From Gordonibacter massiliensis (ex Traore et al. 2017) (GTDB lineage Bacteria > Actinomycetota > Coriobacteriia > Coriobacteriales > Eggerthellaceae), in the NCBI GenBank assembly GCA_900170005.1, contig LT827128.1, forward strand, positions 2,166,168-2,230,167: DNA of 64,000 bases, given 5' to 3'. How positions within the stretch are numbered: position 1 is the first letter of the stretch; every line of letters begins with the position of its first letter. Below the pieces are notes generated by a model. That model saw nothing but the letters and a program-made list of their open reading frames with translations, did not search any database and was not told the DNA's origin. A program made the translations under genes and the position numbers. Shown one piece after another: positions 1 through 8,641 of the stretch.

Positions 1-1131
1 GTGCACGTGCGAGCCCCACACGGCGGCCGCGTCGGCCACCACCTGCGAGGGCAGGCCGAACTCCTCCACCATGGGCTGCGGGTAGCAGAACACGCCCGTC
101 TTCATGTTGCACACGTACAGGTAGTCGTCCGTGCTGCCGACCAGCGCGTCGTACAGGAGGTCCTTGTCGAACTCGAATGCGCGCACGTCCTCCTCGGCCA
201 GGGCGGCATGGCGCGCAAGGGCCTCTTCGGCCCGCGCCACGCTGCGCCCGATGTGCAGGCGCCGCTTCTGCTCGTACATGCGCTCGTCAGCCAACGTGAG
301 CACGTCGTTGATCTCGACCCTGTCGCTGGGATGCACTTCCACGATGCCGAAGCAGAAGCCCGTTTCCCGCAGATCGCTCTTCACGCGATGCGAGAGCTGG
401 TCGTCGGCGCGCTCCATCTTGCCGCGCGCCTCCGCGGCGTCGCCCTCCACCACGCACACGAACTCGTCGCCCGAGAGGCGGAAGGCGAACTCGTCGCCCG
501 AAAGCTGGCCGCGCACCGCGTCGGCGGCCGCGCGCAGCACCACGTCGCCCTCGGCATGGCCGAACGTGTCGTTGATCTCCTTGAGGCGGTTGATGTCGAA
601 CAGGCACACGCAGAACACGTCGCCTTCGTCGCCCGCGCCGTTGAGCCGCGCCTGCAGCCTGCCCTTGCCGATGCGGCGGGAGAGCAGCTCGGTGAGCTCG
701 TCGATGCCGGCCGTCTTCACGTCCGTGATGTCCACGGACTGCTGGAGGTGCGCGAGCGAGCCGTCGACCCAGCGGATGAGGCTGTCGCTGTTGCGGTACA
801 CGCGTCCCGTCTTCGAGCTGGTCTCCTCCCATTCGATCACGCGGCCCGGCTCTCCGCACGCCTTGAGCTTGTCCACCGGGCAGAACGGGCAGCGACTGTC
901 CAGGTTGCGCTGCAGCAGCTGCCAGCACAGGGCGCCTTCGGGCCGGTCGAGCCCGTAATCCTCCCGCATGGTGCGGTTCATGTACAGGATCTCGTCGGTG
1001 ACGGGATCGGTCACGTACACGTTCGCGCGCATGCCGTCGAGCACGGTGTCCAGCACGAATCGGTAGGCGTCGGCCCGCACGTTGTCCGAAGCCGCCGCGC
1101 GTTCGGCGCCGTTTTCCGCGTTCTCGTCCAT
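1..1131 (-). CDS. PAS-GGDEF signalling protein (C-terminal part outside window)
   Basis: Reading the minus strand from an ATG at 1131, the frame stays open to base 1, so the 3' end of the gene lies outside the window. Residues about 20-125 form a PAS domain with the motif CWQLLQ...CPFCP, a Cys arrangement also seen in the PAS protein at 25559. A GGDEF domain follows: FDINRLKEINDTFGHAEGD, then RLSGDEF in place of GG(D/E)EF, then ADERMYEQKRR. Another PAS domain begins near residue 320 and is cut off at WGSHVH. The SGDEF signature makes cyclase activity possible but uncertain. A near-copy of the SGDEF hexapeptide sits seven residues earlier (QLSGDEFAF). The gene follows the rRNA methyltransferase with a 2-bp gap, so the two are probably cotranscribed. 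Diguanylate cyclase or c-di-GMP sensor is the family inference; the signal is unknown. Confidence 0.85.
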   Translation of the reverse strand, partial: MDENAENGAERAAASDNVRADAYRFVLDTVLDGMRANVYVTDPVTDEILYMNRTMREDYGLDRPEGALCWQLLQRNLDSRCPFCPVDKLKACGEPGRVIEWEETSSKTGRVYRNSDSLIRWVDGSLAHLQQSVDITDVKTAGIDELTELLSRRIGKGRLQARLNGAGDEGDVFCVCLFDINRLKEINDTFGHAEGDVVLRAAADAVRGQLSGDEFAFRLSGDEFVCVVEGDAAEARGKMERADDQLSHRVKSDLRETGFCFGIVEVHPSDRVEINDVLTLADERMYEQKRRLHIGRSVARAEEALARHAALAEEDVRAFEFDKDLLYDALVGSTDDYLYVCNMKTGVFCYPQPMVEEFGLPSQVVADAAAVWGSHVH

Positions 1132-1133
1132 GG

Positions 1134-2444
1134 CTACCGCCCTCCCTCGCGCTGCAGAAGCGCGATCGTTTCGATATGGTCCGTATGCGGGAACATGTCC
1201 ACCGGCTGCAGCACCCGCAAGCGGTAGCCGCGGCGCTCAAGGTGCCGCACGTCGCGCGCCTGCGTCTCCGGGTTGCAGGAGATGTACACCACGCGCGCGG
1301 GCGCGCACGCCGCCAGCGATTCCAGGAACTCCTCGCTCGAACCGGCGCGGGGCGGGTCCATGAGCACGACGTCGGGCCGCTCCCCCTCGGCGGCCGCCTT
1401 GCGCATGAAGGCGCCCGCGTCGTCCACAACGAACCGCGCGTTCTCCACGCCGTTGTGCCGGGCGTTCTCGCGCGCGTCGCGGATGGCCGACGCCACCGAG
1501 TCCACACCCGTGACCTGCGCCGCGCCGTGCTTGGCGGCCACGAGCCCGATGGTGCCCGTGCCGCAGTACGCGTCCACCGCGCGCTCGGTGCCGGTGAAAC
1601 CCGCCAGCTCCACGGCCTGGCGGTACAGCACCTCGGTCTGCACGGCGTTCACCTGGTAGAACGACTGCGACGAGATGCGGAAGCTCAAGCCGCACAGCTG
1701 GTCCAGTATGAAGCCGGGGCCGTACAGCGTCTGCTCGCGCTCGCCCAAGATGACGTTCGTTTGGCGCTCGTTCACGTTCTGCACGATGGTGGTGACGCCC
1801 GGGCAGCGCTTGACGAGCTCGCGGCAGAACGCGCGCGAACCGGGGAACTCTCGGCCGTTCGTCACGAGCGTGACCAGCATCTCGCCGCTCGTGTGCCCCA
1901 CGCGCACCACTGCATGGCGCAGAAACCCGCTGCCCGCGTCCTCGCGGTAGGACTCCATGCCGAAGCGGGGCATGAGGGAGCGGATGGTCAGGATCACGCG
2001 CTTGGCCTCCTCGTTCTCCACGAGGCACTCGTCGGTGGGCACGATGCGGTGAGAATGGGCGGCGTACATGCCGCAGAGTATCTCGTGGCGCGGGCGGCCC
2101 GCCGTGCGGCGGTCGCGCGCGTCGCGGGCGCGGTCGCCGCGTGAGCCCTTGCCCTTCGCAGCCTTGCCGGCGGGTGCCGCGGCGGCAAGCTTCTTGCCCG
2201 GCGCGTAGGGCGAGACCACTTTGTTGCGGTAACGATAGGGATCGTCCATGCCCAGGATGGGGCGCAGCTCGGCGCCGTCGATGCCGCCGAACAGCTCGAC
2301 CACGCGCGCGTCCTTGCGCGCGAGCTGAGCCGCATAGGGCTCGTTCACGTGCTGGCAGGCGCCGCACGCTTGGGCATGGGGGCAGGTGGACGCACCGTCG
2401 ATGCCGCGGTTGTCGGGCTTCTTACCAGACGAGGAATTTCGCAT
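1134..2444 (-). CDS. rlmD: RumA/TrmA-family 23S rRNA (uracil-C5)-methyltransferase
   Basis: A 436-residue SAM-dependent RNA methyltransferase expected to methylate C5 of a uridine in 23S rRNA (RlmD or RlmCD type) in the cytoplasm. Cys21, Cys27 and Cys30, with a later Cys in EILCGMY, fit the 4Fe-4S site of this family. The Rossmann part has FYQVNAVQTEVLYRQ and DAYCGTGTIGLVAA. The catalytic nucleophile is Cys390 in YISCNPETQARD, and the C-terminal HIETIALLQRE is typical. No TRAM domain precedes the cluster, as in many short RumA proteins. I chose the ATG at 2444 because it gives the MRNSSSG start just before the cluster; it overlaps the upstream gntR gene by 23 bp, suggesting coupling. RlmD and the tRNA enzyme TrmA are hard to separate by eye, but the Fe-S site favours RlmD/RlmCD. 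Confidence 0.88.
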   Translation of the reverse strand: MRNSSSGKKPDNRGIDGASTCPHAQACGACQHVNEPYAAQLARKDARVVELFGGIDGAELRPILGMDDPYRYRNKVVSPYAPGKKLAAAAPAGKAAKGKGSRGDRARDARDRRTAGRPRHEILCGMYAAHSHRIVPTDECLVENEEAKRVILTIRSLMPRFGMESYREDAGSGFLRHAVVRVGHTSGEMLVTLVTNGREFPGSRAFCRELVKRCPGVTTIVQNVNERQTNVILGEREQTLYGPGFILDQLCGLSFRISSQSFYQVNAVQTEVLYRQAVELAGFTGTERAVDAYCGTGTIGLVAAKHGAAQVTGVDSVASAIRDARENARHNGVENARFVVDDAGAFMRKAAAEGERPDVVLMDPPRAGSSEEFLESLAACAPARVVYISCNPETQARDVRHLERRGYRLRVLQPVDMFPHTDHIETIALLQREGGR

Positions 2445-3072
2445 TGTCGCTGCTCCAGTGCACGTCGCGGATATAGCGTTGCAGCGCGGCACCGTCGCGT
2501 TGCTCGAACAGCCGCACGATCTCGGCATGCTCGTCGTTGGCCTTGCGCAGCAGCGCGTCGAGGTCGGCGGCGTCCACGTTGGCGTACTCGCGCTTCATGA
2601 AGTAGCGGTTGAGCTGGTGGACGAACTCGATGAGGCGCGAGTTGCCGCACTTCTCCACGTAGCAGTTGTGGAAGTCGCGCTGCAGGTCGTCGTACTTCTT
2701 GTACAGGCCCTTGTCGATGGCGAGCTGCATGGAGCCGTGCAGGAACTGCAGCTGCGCGATGTCGTCGTCGGTCATCTCGTCCACGGCCAGCAGCGCCGCG
2801 CGGCCGTCGAGGGGCGCTATGACCTCCACGATCTCGCGCGCGCTGTCTTCCGTCACGCGCTTCACGTAGAAGCCCTTGCGCGGCACGTTCTCCAGATAGC
2901 CGTCGGCGGCCAGCTGGATGAGCGCCTCGCGCACCGGCGTGCGGCTCACGCCCAGCGCATCGCATATCTGCTGTTCGCTGATTTTATGGTCGTCGCCCAG
3001 CGTGCCCCCGTCGATGAGGTCGGCGATGTAGTCGTACACGTGGTCTTTGAGCGACCGGAACTCGTTCGTCAT
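2422..3072 (-). CDS. GntR-family regulator, FCD subfamily
   Basis: A 216-residue transcription factor. Residues 1-75 are a winged helix (SEQQICDALGVSRTPVREALIQLAADGYL then PRKGFYV), the standard GntR DNA-binding signature. Residues 85-210 form an all-helical FCD ligand domain (FHNCYVEKCGNSRLIEFV), which binds small carboxylates or amino-acid-like ligands in relatives. It is divergent from the DDAH hydrolase gene at 3437. Its upstream region and that of the hydrolase share a GTATAC-type palindrome, so autoregulation and control of the hydrolase and perhaps the permease is the simplest inference. An AGGCGG Shine-Dalgarno sequence lies before the ATG at 3072. Confidence 0.9.
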   Translation of the reverse strand: MTNEFRSLKDHVYDYIADLIDGGTLGDDHKISEQQICDALGVSRTPVREALIQLAADGYLENVPRKGFYVKRVTEDSAREIVEVIAPLDGRAALLAVDEMTDDDIAQLQFLHGSMQLAIDKGLYKKYDDLQRDFHNCYVEKCGNSRLIEFVHQLNRYFMKREYANVDAADLDALLRKANDEHAEIVRLFEQRDGAALQRYIRDVHWSSDNAKFLVW

Positions 3073-3099
3073 GCTGTCCGCCTGTCAAGCTGTTTCCAT

Positions 3100-3113
3100 G
3101 TATACCAATATAC
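3100..3113. promoter_or_regulatory. Candidate GntR operator upstream of gntR
   Basis: GTATACCAATATAC lies 28 bp upstream of the gntR start codon. Apart from one extra C it matches the site before the DDAH gene (3365-3377). FCD-type GntR proteins typically bind short palindromes with a GT...AC core, so this is a plausible autoregulatory operator. No binding evidence is available here. Confidence 0.5.
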
Positions 3114-3362
3114 CATATCGCCTCCTGCGCTGTCCGAGGAGGGCGCCTCTCGACCGCAGCGGGTATCGCGACGAGCGCCGGTGCCGCGACGAGGTGCCGC
3201 GGAAGGCATTATCAGAGGGGCACGGTAGACATTTCGGAAAGCCGATGCCGCAGCGACACGCGTAAGGCACGAGACCGCACGCAACCGCAGGGTTCCGTCA
3301 CCAACCCCGCACCTGCCCTATTGTTATTACACGATTTGGAAAAACTTCCCGTTTCCTCTTGA

Positions 3363-3377
3363 TTGTATACAATATAC
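3363..3377. promoter_or_regulatory. Candidate GntR operator upstream of DDAH gene
   Basis: The perfect palindrome TTGTATACAA (3363-3372) continues into ATATAC, giving GTATACAATATAC at 3365-3377. It is 60 bp before the DDAH start codon, in an AT-rich stretch (3355-3395) that probably contains the promoter. The repetition of this core in front of gntR is the main support. Confidence 0.55.
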
Positions 3378-3436
3378 AGAATACAATATTCGGCATAGCG
3401 AGCCACGAGCTCCTCCTCCAACGAAAGGATCGCCTT

Positions 3437-4213
3437 ATGACCAAGTTCTCCAACGTCATCGTCCGCCGCCCCGCCAAGTCCATGGTCGAGGGCATCACCT
3501 CCGCGCCCGAACTCGGCAAGCCCGATTACGAGAAAGCCCTCAAGCAGCATGACGACTACATCGCGGCCCTCAAGGAGTGCGGCGTCGAGGTGACCGTCCT
3601 GCCCGCCCTCGAGCAGTTCCCCGACTCCTGCTTCGTCGAGGACCCCGCGGTCATCACGCGCTGCGGCGCCATCATCACGAACCCGGGCGCCGACAGCCGC
3701 AACGGCGAGAAGGACGAGATCGAGCCGGCCGTGCGCAAGTTCTTCGACGACGAGCACGTGAAGCACATCGTGAGCCCCGGCACGCTGGACGGCGGCGACG
3801 TCATGATGGTGGGCGACCACTTCTACGTGGGCCAATCCGCCCGCACGAACGCCGAGGGCATCCGCCAGTTCTGCGAGATCCTGGAAGGCTGGGGCCTCGA
3901 GGGTTCCGAAGTGAAGCTGGAGAAGGTGCTGCACCTGAAGACCGGCGTGAACTACCTGGAGGACGGCAACATGCTGGTGTCCGGCGAGTTCGTGACGAAG
4001 CCCGACTTCGAGCAGTACAACCGCATCGAGATCCCCGAGGATGAGGCGTACGCCGCCAACTGCATCTGGGTGAACGGCACCGTCATCGTGCCCGAGGGCT
4101 ATCCCACGGTGCTCAAGGCCGTGCAGGACGCCGGCTACGAGACGCTGACCGTCGATACGTCCGAGTATCGCAAGCTCGACGGCGGCCTGAGCTGCCTGTC
4201 GCTGCGCTTCTAG
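3437..4213 (+). CDS. Dimethylarginine dimethylaminohydrolase-family enzyme (DDAH)
   Basis: A 258-residue amidinotransferase-superfamily hydrolase, the usual DDAH length. DDAH converts N-omega-methylated arginines to citrulline and a methylamine. Visible family features are DSCFVEDPAVI (63-73), NPGADSRNGE, GTLDGGDVM (115-123), the catalytic His166 in HLKTGVNYLEDGN, and the C-terminal nucleophile Cys253 in GGLSCLSLRF. The start is the ATG at 3437 after AAAGGAT; upstream in-frame codons lie in the AT-rich promoter region. The next gene downstream is an APC-type amino-acid antiporter and the divergent gene is a GntR regulator, so import or exchange of the substrate and its regulated hydrolysis is a reasonable inference. 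Bacterial arginine deiminase is longer (about 400 residues), which argues against ArcA. Confidence 0.88.
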   Translation: MTKFSNVIVRRPAKSMVEGITSAPELGKPDYEKALKQHDDYIAALKECGVEVTVLPALEQFPDSCFVEDPAVITRCGAIITNPGADSRNGEKDEIEPAVRKFFDDEHVKHIVSPGTLDGGDVMMVGDHFYVGQSARTNAEGIRQFCEILEGWGLEGSEVKLEKVLHLKTGVNYLEDGNMLVSGEFVTKPDFEQYNRIEIPEDEAYAANCIWVNGTVIVPEGYPTVLKAVQDAGYETLTVDTSEYRKLDGGLSCLSLRF

Positions 4214-4629
4214 CACGACAGCCGTCCTGGCAGGGAAGCCGCAGTTCACAGGCGTCTTCCCTGCCATCCTGAGCGGAGGCCGCAGGCGTCCCCCCCCCGT
4301 CGTCCTGAGCGACAGCCGTTGGCAACCCCCCCCCCTTTTGTCATCCTGAGCGGAGCGCCGCTAGGCGCGGAGTCGAAGGATCCCGCGCGGCGACAGCAGG
4401 AAGCCTCACGGCTAACGCCGCACGGGATCCTTCGACTCGCTACGCTCGCTCAGGATGACAGGTTGGGAGTTCCGCTCGCTCAGACGGGTTGGGAACTCCG
4501 CTCGCTCGCCATTCCATCGCCGCATACGGCGCGCTGCGGCTCTTGCCCGGCGCGCCGTTTCGTTTTCCGACGCTCGCACCCTTCGTGCTCTGCGTCCGCA
4601 CATCCTGCAACCCCTTGAAAGGAGGGGCC
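4214..4629. other. Repeat-rich spacer between DDAH and permease genes
   Basis: 416 bp without a credible gene. It contains C-homopolymers of 9 (4290-4298) and 10 (4326-4335), the family A palindrome, and two 23-bp near-identical direct copies (4461-4483 and 4487-4509) beginning GGTTGGGA and ending CCGCTCGCTC. The permease Shine-Dalgarno AAAGGAGG is at its end. Confidence 0.75.
4339..4460. repeat. Palindromic repeat family A, copy 1
   Basis: Left arm begins TGTCATCCTGAGCGGAG and contains GTCGAAGGATCCCG. The right arm mirrors it (CGGGATCCTTCGACTCG ... CAGGATGACA). The arms enclose an imperfect stem of more than 40 bp per side. Further copies or half-copies lie at 12770, 22130 and 57354. Fragments of the left end (CCTGAGCG) also occur just before at 4268 and 4304. 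Confidence 0.85.
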
Positions 4630-6096
4630 ATGTCTCGTGCTGTCTCGAAAAGCGCCGACAAGGGCATGATCATCGACCCGAACGGCCTGAGCCTGTTCCG
4701 CCTCACCATGATGGTGATCACCGCGAGCATCTGCGGCGGCATCTTCGCCCTGGCCGGCGACATGGCGGCCGGCGGCGCCAACACCGGCGCCGTGCTGGTG
4801 AGCTGGGCCATCTGCTTTGTCGGCGTGTTTTCGCTCATGATGTGCTTCAACGGGCTGTCGCAGGCCCGGCCCGACCTCACCGGCGGCATCTACGCGTACG
4901 CAGCCGCCGGGTTCACCAAGTACGTGGGGTTCAACTCGGCGTGGGGTTACTGGATCTCCGCCTGCCTGTCCAACGTGTCGTTCGCCATCCTGCTGTTCTC
5001 GGCGCTCGGGTACTTCTTCCACCCGTTCGAGAGCGGCAACAACCTGCTGTCGTGCGTGTGCGCGTCCATCTTCCTGTGGGTGCTCGTGGTACTGGTGGCC
5101 CGCGGCGTGAAGGAGGCGGCCGGCATCAACGTGGTGGTGACCATCGCGAAGCTGGTGCCGCTCGCGCTGTTCGTGCTGTCCATCGCGCTTCTGGGCAAGT
5201 TCGATCCCTCCATCTTCATGGAGAACTTCTGGGGCGAAGCGGGAGGCCCCGACTTCATGACCCAGGTGGTGTCCACCATGATCGCACTCGTGTGGGTGTT
5301 CACCGGCATCGAGGGCGCCGTGGTCATCTCGGGCCGCGCGAAGTACGCCCGCGACGTGGGCCGCGCCACCGTCATCGGCTTCTCTGCCGTGTTCGTGCTG
5401 TACCTGATCATCTCCGTCGAGAGCATGGGCATCATGCCCCGCGCCGAGATGGCCGCGCTGGCCACGCCGTCCATGGCCGGCATTCTGGAACACGCCATCG
5501 GGCCCGTGGGCGCGGGCATCGTGAACCTGGGCGTGGTGCTGTCGCTTCTGGGCGCCATGCTGGGCTACGTGATCATCGCCGCCGAGACGCCGTTCGAAGC
5601 CGCGCGCCAGGGCGTGTTCCCCAAGGCGTTCGCCAAAACGAACAAGAACGGCGCGCCCATCGTCACCGTGCTCATCTCGGCCGGCATCACGCAGCTGTTC
5701 CTGATCGTGTCGGTGTTCTCGTCGTCCACGTACCAGTTCTTCTACGCATGCGCCGTGTCCACCATCCTCATCCCCTACGTGTGCTCGGCCGCGTACTACA
5801 TGAAGATCGCCTGGAAACGCGAATCGCTGCAACCCGATCAGGTTGTGAAGGCGCGCGTCTTGGGCACCGTCGGCTTCGTCTACACGGTGTTCCTGGTGTG
5901 GGCGGCGGGCATCGTGGGCATCATGATAACCACGATCCTGTTCGCGCCGGGCATCATCGTGTACGTCGTGGGTCAGAAGGGACGCGGCGAGCCGATACTG
6001 CCCCATGTGGCCGACAAGATCATCGCCGCCGTCATCGTGGCCGTCATGATCCTGTCCATCGCGCTCATGGCCACGGGAACCATCTCGGTGTTCTAA
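4630..6096 (+). CDS. APC-superfamily amino-acid antiporter (ArcD/lysine-permease-like)
   Basis: A 488-residue integral membrane protein with about 12 hydrophobic segments. Near the N-terminus LFRLTMMVITASICGGIFAL is the APC helix-1 substrate motif region. RPDLTGGIYAYAAAGFTKYVGF and SAWGYWISACLSNVSF match the arginine/ornithine antiporter and lysine permease branch. A strong AAAGGAGGGG site precedes the ATG at 4630. It follows the DDAH gene in the same direction after 416 bp of repeats, so it may have its own promoter. Function as an exchanger of (methyl)arginine against citrulline or ornithine is an inference from family and neighbour; the exact substrate cannot be read from sequence. Confidence 0.85.
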   Translation: MSRAVSKSADKGMIIDPNGLSLFRLTMMVITASICGGIFALAGDMAAGGANTGAVLVSWAICFVGVFSLMMCFNGLSQARPDLTGGIYAYAAAGFTKYVGFNSAWGYWISACLSNVSFAILLFSALGYFFHPFESGNNLLSCVCASIFLWVLVVLVARGVKEAAGINVVVTIAKLVPLALFVLSIALLGKFDPSIFMENFWGEAGGPDFMTQVVSTMIALVWVFTGIEGAVVISGRAKYARDVGRATVIGFSAVFVLYLIISVESMGIMPRAEMAALATPSMAGILEHAIGPVGAGIVNLGVVLSLLGAMLGYVIIAAETPFEAARQGVFPKAFAKTNKNGAPIVTVLISAGITQLFLIVSVFSSSTYQFFYACAVSTILIPYVCSAAYYMKIAWKRESLQPDQVVKARVLGTVGFVYTVFLVWAAGIVGIMITTILFAPGIIVYVVGQKGRGEPILPHVADKIIAAVIVAVMILSIALMATGTISVF

Positions 6097-6187
6097 GGCG
6101 ACGGGCGTCCATGCCGCTTTCCCGTTCGTTCGCAACGGCAACGGGTAACGGTTGCGGAAGAGGGGCGCGTCGCCGGGGCATCCATCG

Positions 6188-6193
6188 TATAAT
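6188..6193 (+). promoter_or_regulatory. -10 box upstream of 5'-nucleotidase gene
   Basis: A consensus TATAAT 82 bp before the nucleotidase ATG, in an otherwise very GC-rich stretch. No good -35 hexamer is present at 16-18 bp, so this is a moderate promoter call. Confidence 0.45.
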
Positions 6194-6275
6194 GGGCGGC
6201 ATCAGCGTTCGCGCTGCGGCCGCCCCTGCGAGGGGCGCGGCGCGAACGGCCCGGCTCCCGAAACGAAGGTCGCCC

Positions 6276-8567
6276 ATGAGCAGAAACATGACCCGCAGGT
6301 TCTTCGCCGTATTCGCCGCGTTCAGCCTGGCGGCATCGCTGGTCGGCGTCCCCGTCGGCGCCTATGCGGACGACGGCGCGAACGCAGAATCGTCCTCTCC
6401 CATCGTCATCGTGCACACCAACGACGTGCACTGCGCCGTGGACCAGGACGCCAAGAACGGGAACTTGGGGTACGCGAGCCTGGTTTCCTACGTGAAGGAA
6501 GCCGAGAGCACGTACGGAAACGATAATGTGGCGCTCGTGGACGCGGGCGACGCCGTGCAGGGCAGGGCCATGGGTACGCTCACGAAGGGCGAGTACCTCA
6601 TCGACATCATGAACCAGGCCGGATACGACATCGCCGTCCCCGGCAACCACGAGTTCGACTACGGCATGGACCAGTTCAACAAGCTCGTGGACAGGGCGAA
6701 CGCGGAATACGTATCCTGCAACTTCATGGACCTTCGCACGGGCAAGACGGTGTTCCCCAGCTACGTCACCAGAACATACGGTACCGGCCCGAACCCGGTC
6801 AAGGTGGCCTACGTGGGCATCTGCACGCCCGAGACGCTGACGAAGTCGTCGCCCGCCAGCTTCAAGGACCAAGACGGCAACTTCGTCTACGGGTTCTGCC
6901 AAGACGAGACCGGCGAGGCGTTCTACGCCGCCGTGCAGAACGCGGTGGACGCCGCGCGCGCCGCCGGTGCCGACTACGTGGTGGCCATCGGGCACCTGGG
7001 CCAGAAGGGCATCACCGAACGCTGGCGCAGCGACACGGTGGTGGCGAACACGCAGGGCATCGACGCGTTCATCGACGGCCACTCGCACGAAGCGTACGAG
7101 CAGGTCGTGAAGAACAAGGACGGCAAGGACGTGCCCTTGGCGCAAACCGGCACGCAGCTCGTGAACATAGGCGTGCTGACCATCGACCCCGCGACGAGCG
7201 CCGTCTCGGCCGCCGCCGTGAACGCGGCCGACGGCACCGAACTGGGCGAAGATGCGAAAGCCGACGACGCAGCGGAAACCGACGTGGACGGGATGCGCGC
7301 GGCGGACGGCGACGTGCGCCCTGCCGCAGACGATGCGCACGTCGACAGCGCGGACAAACCCGATTCGACCGATGAGAGACACGCCCTCGATCAAGGCGCA
7401 AAGGACCTCGGGCCGGAAAGCATCGCCGCAACCGGCGAGAGCGCCGGGGGCGCATCGCCCGGCACAACCGAGCCCGGCGCCGCTTCCAACAGCCTCGCTG
7501 CGCCCGCATCCGGCGCCTCCGAAAACGAGCCTCGCACGAACCTCGACGCACCGGTGTCCGAAGCAGGCGCGAACGTCCTCGAAACGGCCTCCAACGAGCA
7601 GGCGCCGACCGCAACCGGCAGCATCGAAGGAAAGCTCGTGGACTCATGGTCCGACCAAGACCCGGACATGTTGAAATACGTCAACGAGCTCGACGCGAAG
7701 ATCAAGGCGATAACCGACAAGAAGATAGGCACGTCGGACTACCGCCTGATGGCGCTCTACCCCGACAAGCAGTGGGCCGTGCGCGCGCAAGAAACCAACC
7801 TGGGCGATTTCGTGGCGGACGCCTACTACGCGTCCGCCGTGCGCGGCGGCCTGCAGGTCGACGCCGCCTTCGTGAACGGCGGGGGCATCCGCGCCGACGT
7901 CGAAGCGGGCGACGTGACCTACGGAAACCTCATCGACGTGCAACCCTACAACAACCAGCTGTGCGTGGCCGAGGTGCGCGGCCAGGATCTGCTCGATGCG
8001 CTGGAGATGGGCGCCCGCATGTATCCCGACCCGCTGGGCGGGTTCCTGCAGGTATCGGGCATAAGCTACACCATCCGCACCGACGTCCCCTCTTCGGTCG
8101 TCACGGACGCCACCAGCAACTTCGTGCGCGTGGACGGCCCGTACCGCGTGCAGAACGTGACCGTGGGCGGACGTCCGCTCGACGTGGGCAAGACGTACCG
8201 CGTCGCATCGCACACCTACTACCTTGAACAGGGAGGCGACGGCATGACCATGCTCAAGAGCGATGCCGTGACCTTGCTCGGATTGGACAACGAAGCGCTC
8301 ATCGACTTCATCACGAACGACTTGAACGGCACGATCGGCGCCGCGTACGCCAACCCGAACGGGCAGGGACGCATCGTCGTCAAGAACGGCCCCGACTCGA
8401 CCGGCGGGGACGCCACCGGCGGGGACGCCCTAGCCAAGACCGGAGACGGCACCGCAACCGCATCGGCGACCGCCTCGGCTGTCGCGCTCTCCGCACTGGC
8501 CTGCGCGCTGGGAGCGGCACGCATTGCGCGACGCGGCGAGAAGCGGAAGCAGGGCGTGCGCGGGTAA
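6276..8567 (+). CDS. Cell-wall-anchored 5'-nucleotidase / cyclic phosphodiesterase (UshA family)
   Basis: A 763-residue exported protein. Residues 1-31 form a signal peptide ending AYA/DD. The metallophosphatase domain has IVHTNDVH (Asp50, His52), VDAGDAVQG, GNHEFDYG and IDGHSHEAYEQ. The C-terminal substrate domain has NGGGIRADV and DVQPYNNQL. Between them, about residues 322-447, is a 126-residue acidic Ala/Asp/Glu/Ser-rich insert not expected in the family. The tail (from residue 719) has LAKTGDG, a hydrophobic stretch and RRGEKRK, a sortase-type signal in which Pro is replaced by Ala. Likely role: release of nucleosides and phosphate from extracellular nucleotides. The ATG at 6276 was chosen because it begins the signal peptide and follows GAAGG. 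Confidence 0.9.
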   Translation: MSRNMTRRFFAVFAAFSLAASLVGVPVGAYADDGANAESSSPIVIVHTNDVHCAVDQDAKNGNLGYASLVSYVKEAESTYGNDNVALVDAGDAVQGRAMGTLTKGEYLIDIMNQAGYDIAVPGNHEFDYGMDQFNKLVDRANAEYVSCNFMDLRTGKTVFPSYVTRTYGTGPNPVKVAYVGICTPETLTKSSPASFKDQDGNFVYGFCQDETGEAFYAAVQNAVDAARAAGADYVVAIGHLGQKGITERWRSDTVVANTQGIDAFIDGHSHEAYEQVVKNKDGKDVPLAQTGTQLVNIGVLTIDPATSAVSAAAVNAADGTELGEDAKADDAAETDVDGMRAADGDVRPAADDAHVDSADKPDSTDERHALDQGAKDLGPESIAATGESAGGASPGTTEPGAASNSLAAPASGASENEPRTNLDAPVSEAGANVLETASNEQAPTATGSIEGKLVDSWSDQDPDMLKYVNELDAKIKAITDKKIGTSDYRLMALYPDKQWAVRAQETNLGDFVADAYYASAVRGGLQVDAAFVNGGGIRADVEAGDVTYGNLIDVQPYNNQLCVAEVRGQDLLDALEMGARMYPDPLGGFLQVSGISYTIRTDVPSSVVTDATSNFVRVDGPYRVQNVTVGGRPLDVGKTYRVASHTYYLEQGGDGMTMLKSDAVTLLGLDNEALIDFITNDLNGTIGAAYANPNGQGRIVVKNGPDSTGGDATGGDALAKTGDGTATASATASAVALSALACALGAARIARRGEKRKQGVRG

Positions 8568-8641
8568 CGATCGCTTGACCGAGCCTAGGACGTTTCGCCT
8601 CGAAATGGTATAGTGGCGTGACTCGTGAAAGGAGCGCGTCC

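Larger units (their letters stand above)
3073..3436. other. Divergent intergenic region gntR / DDAH
   Basis: 364 bp. It holds the two candidate operators listed separately and an AT-rich block at 3310-3395. The central part (3120-3300) is GC-rich and shows no gene or clear hairpin. Confidence 0.6.

Noticed and set aside
1-1227. Long plus-strand frame opposite the PAS-GGDEF gene
   Set aside because: Translation is His/Arg/Ala-rich with no domain, exactly antisense to a recognisable gene; typical high-GC shadow.
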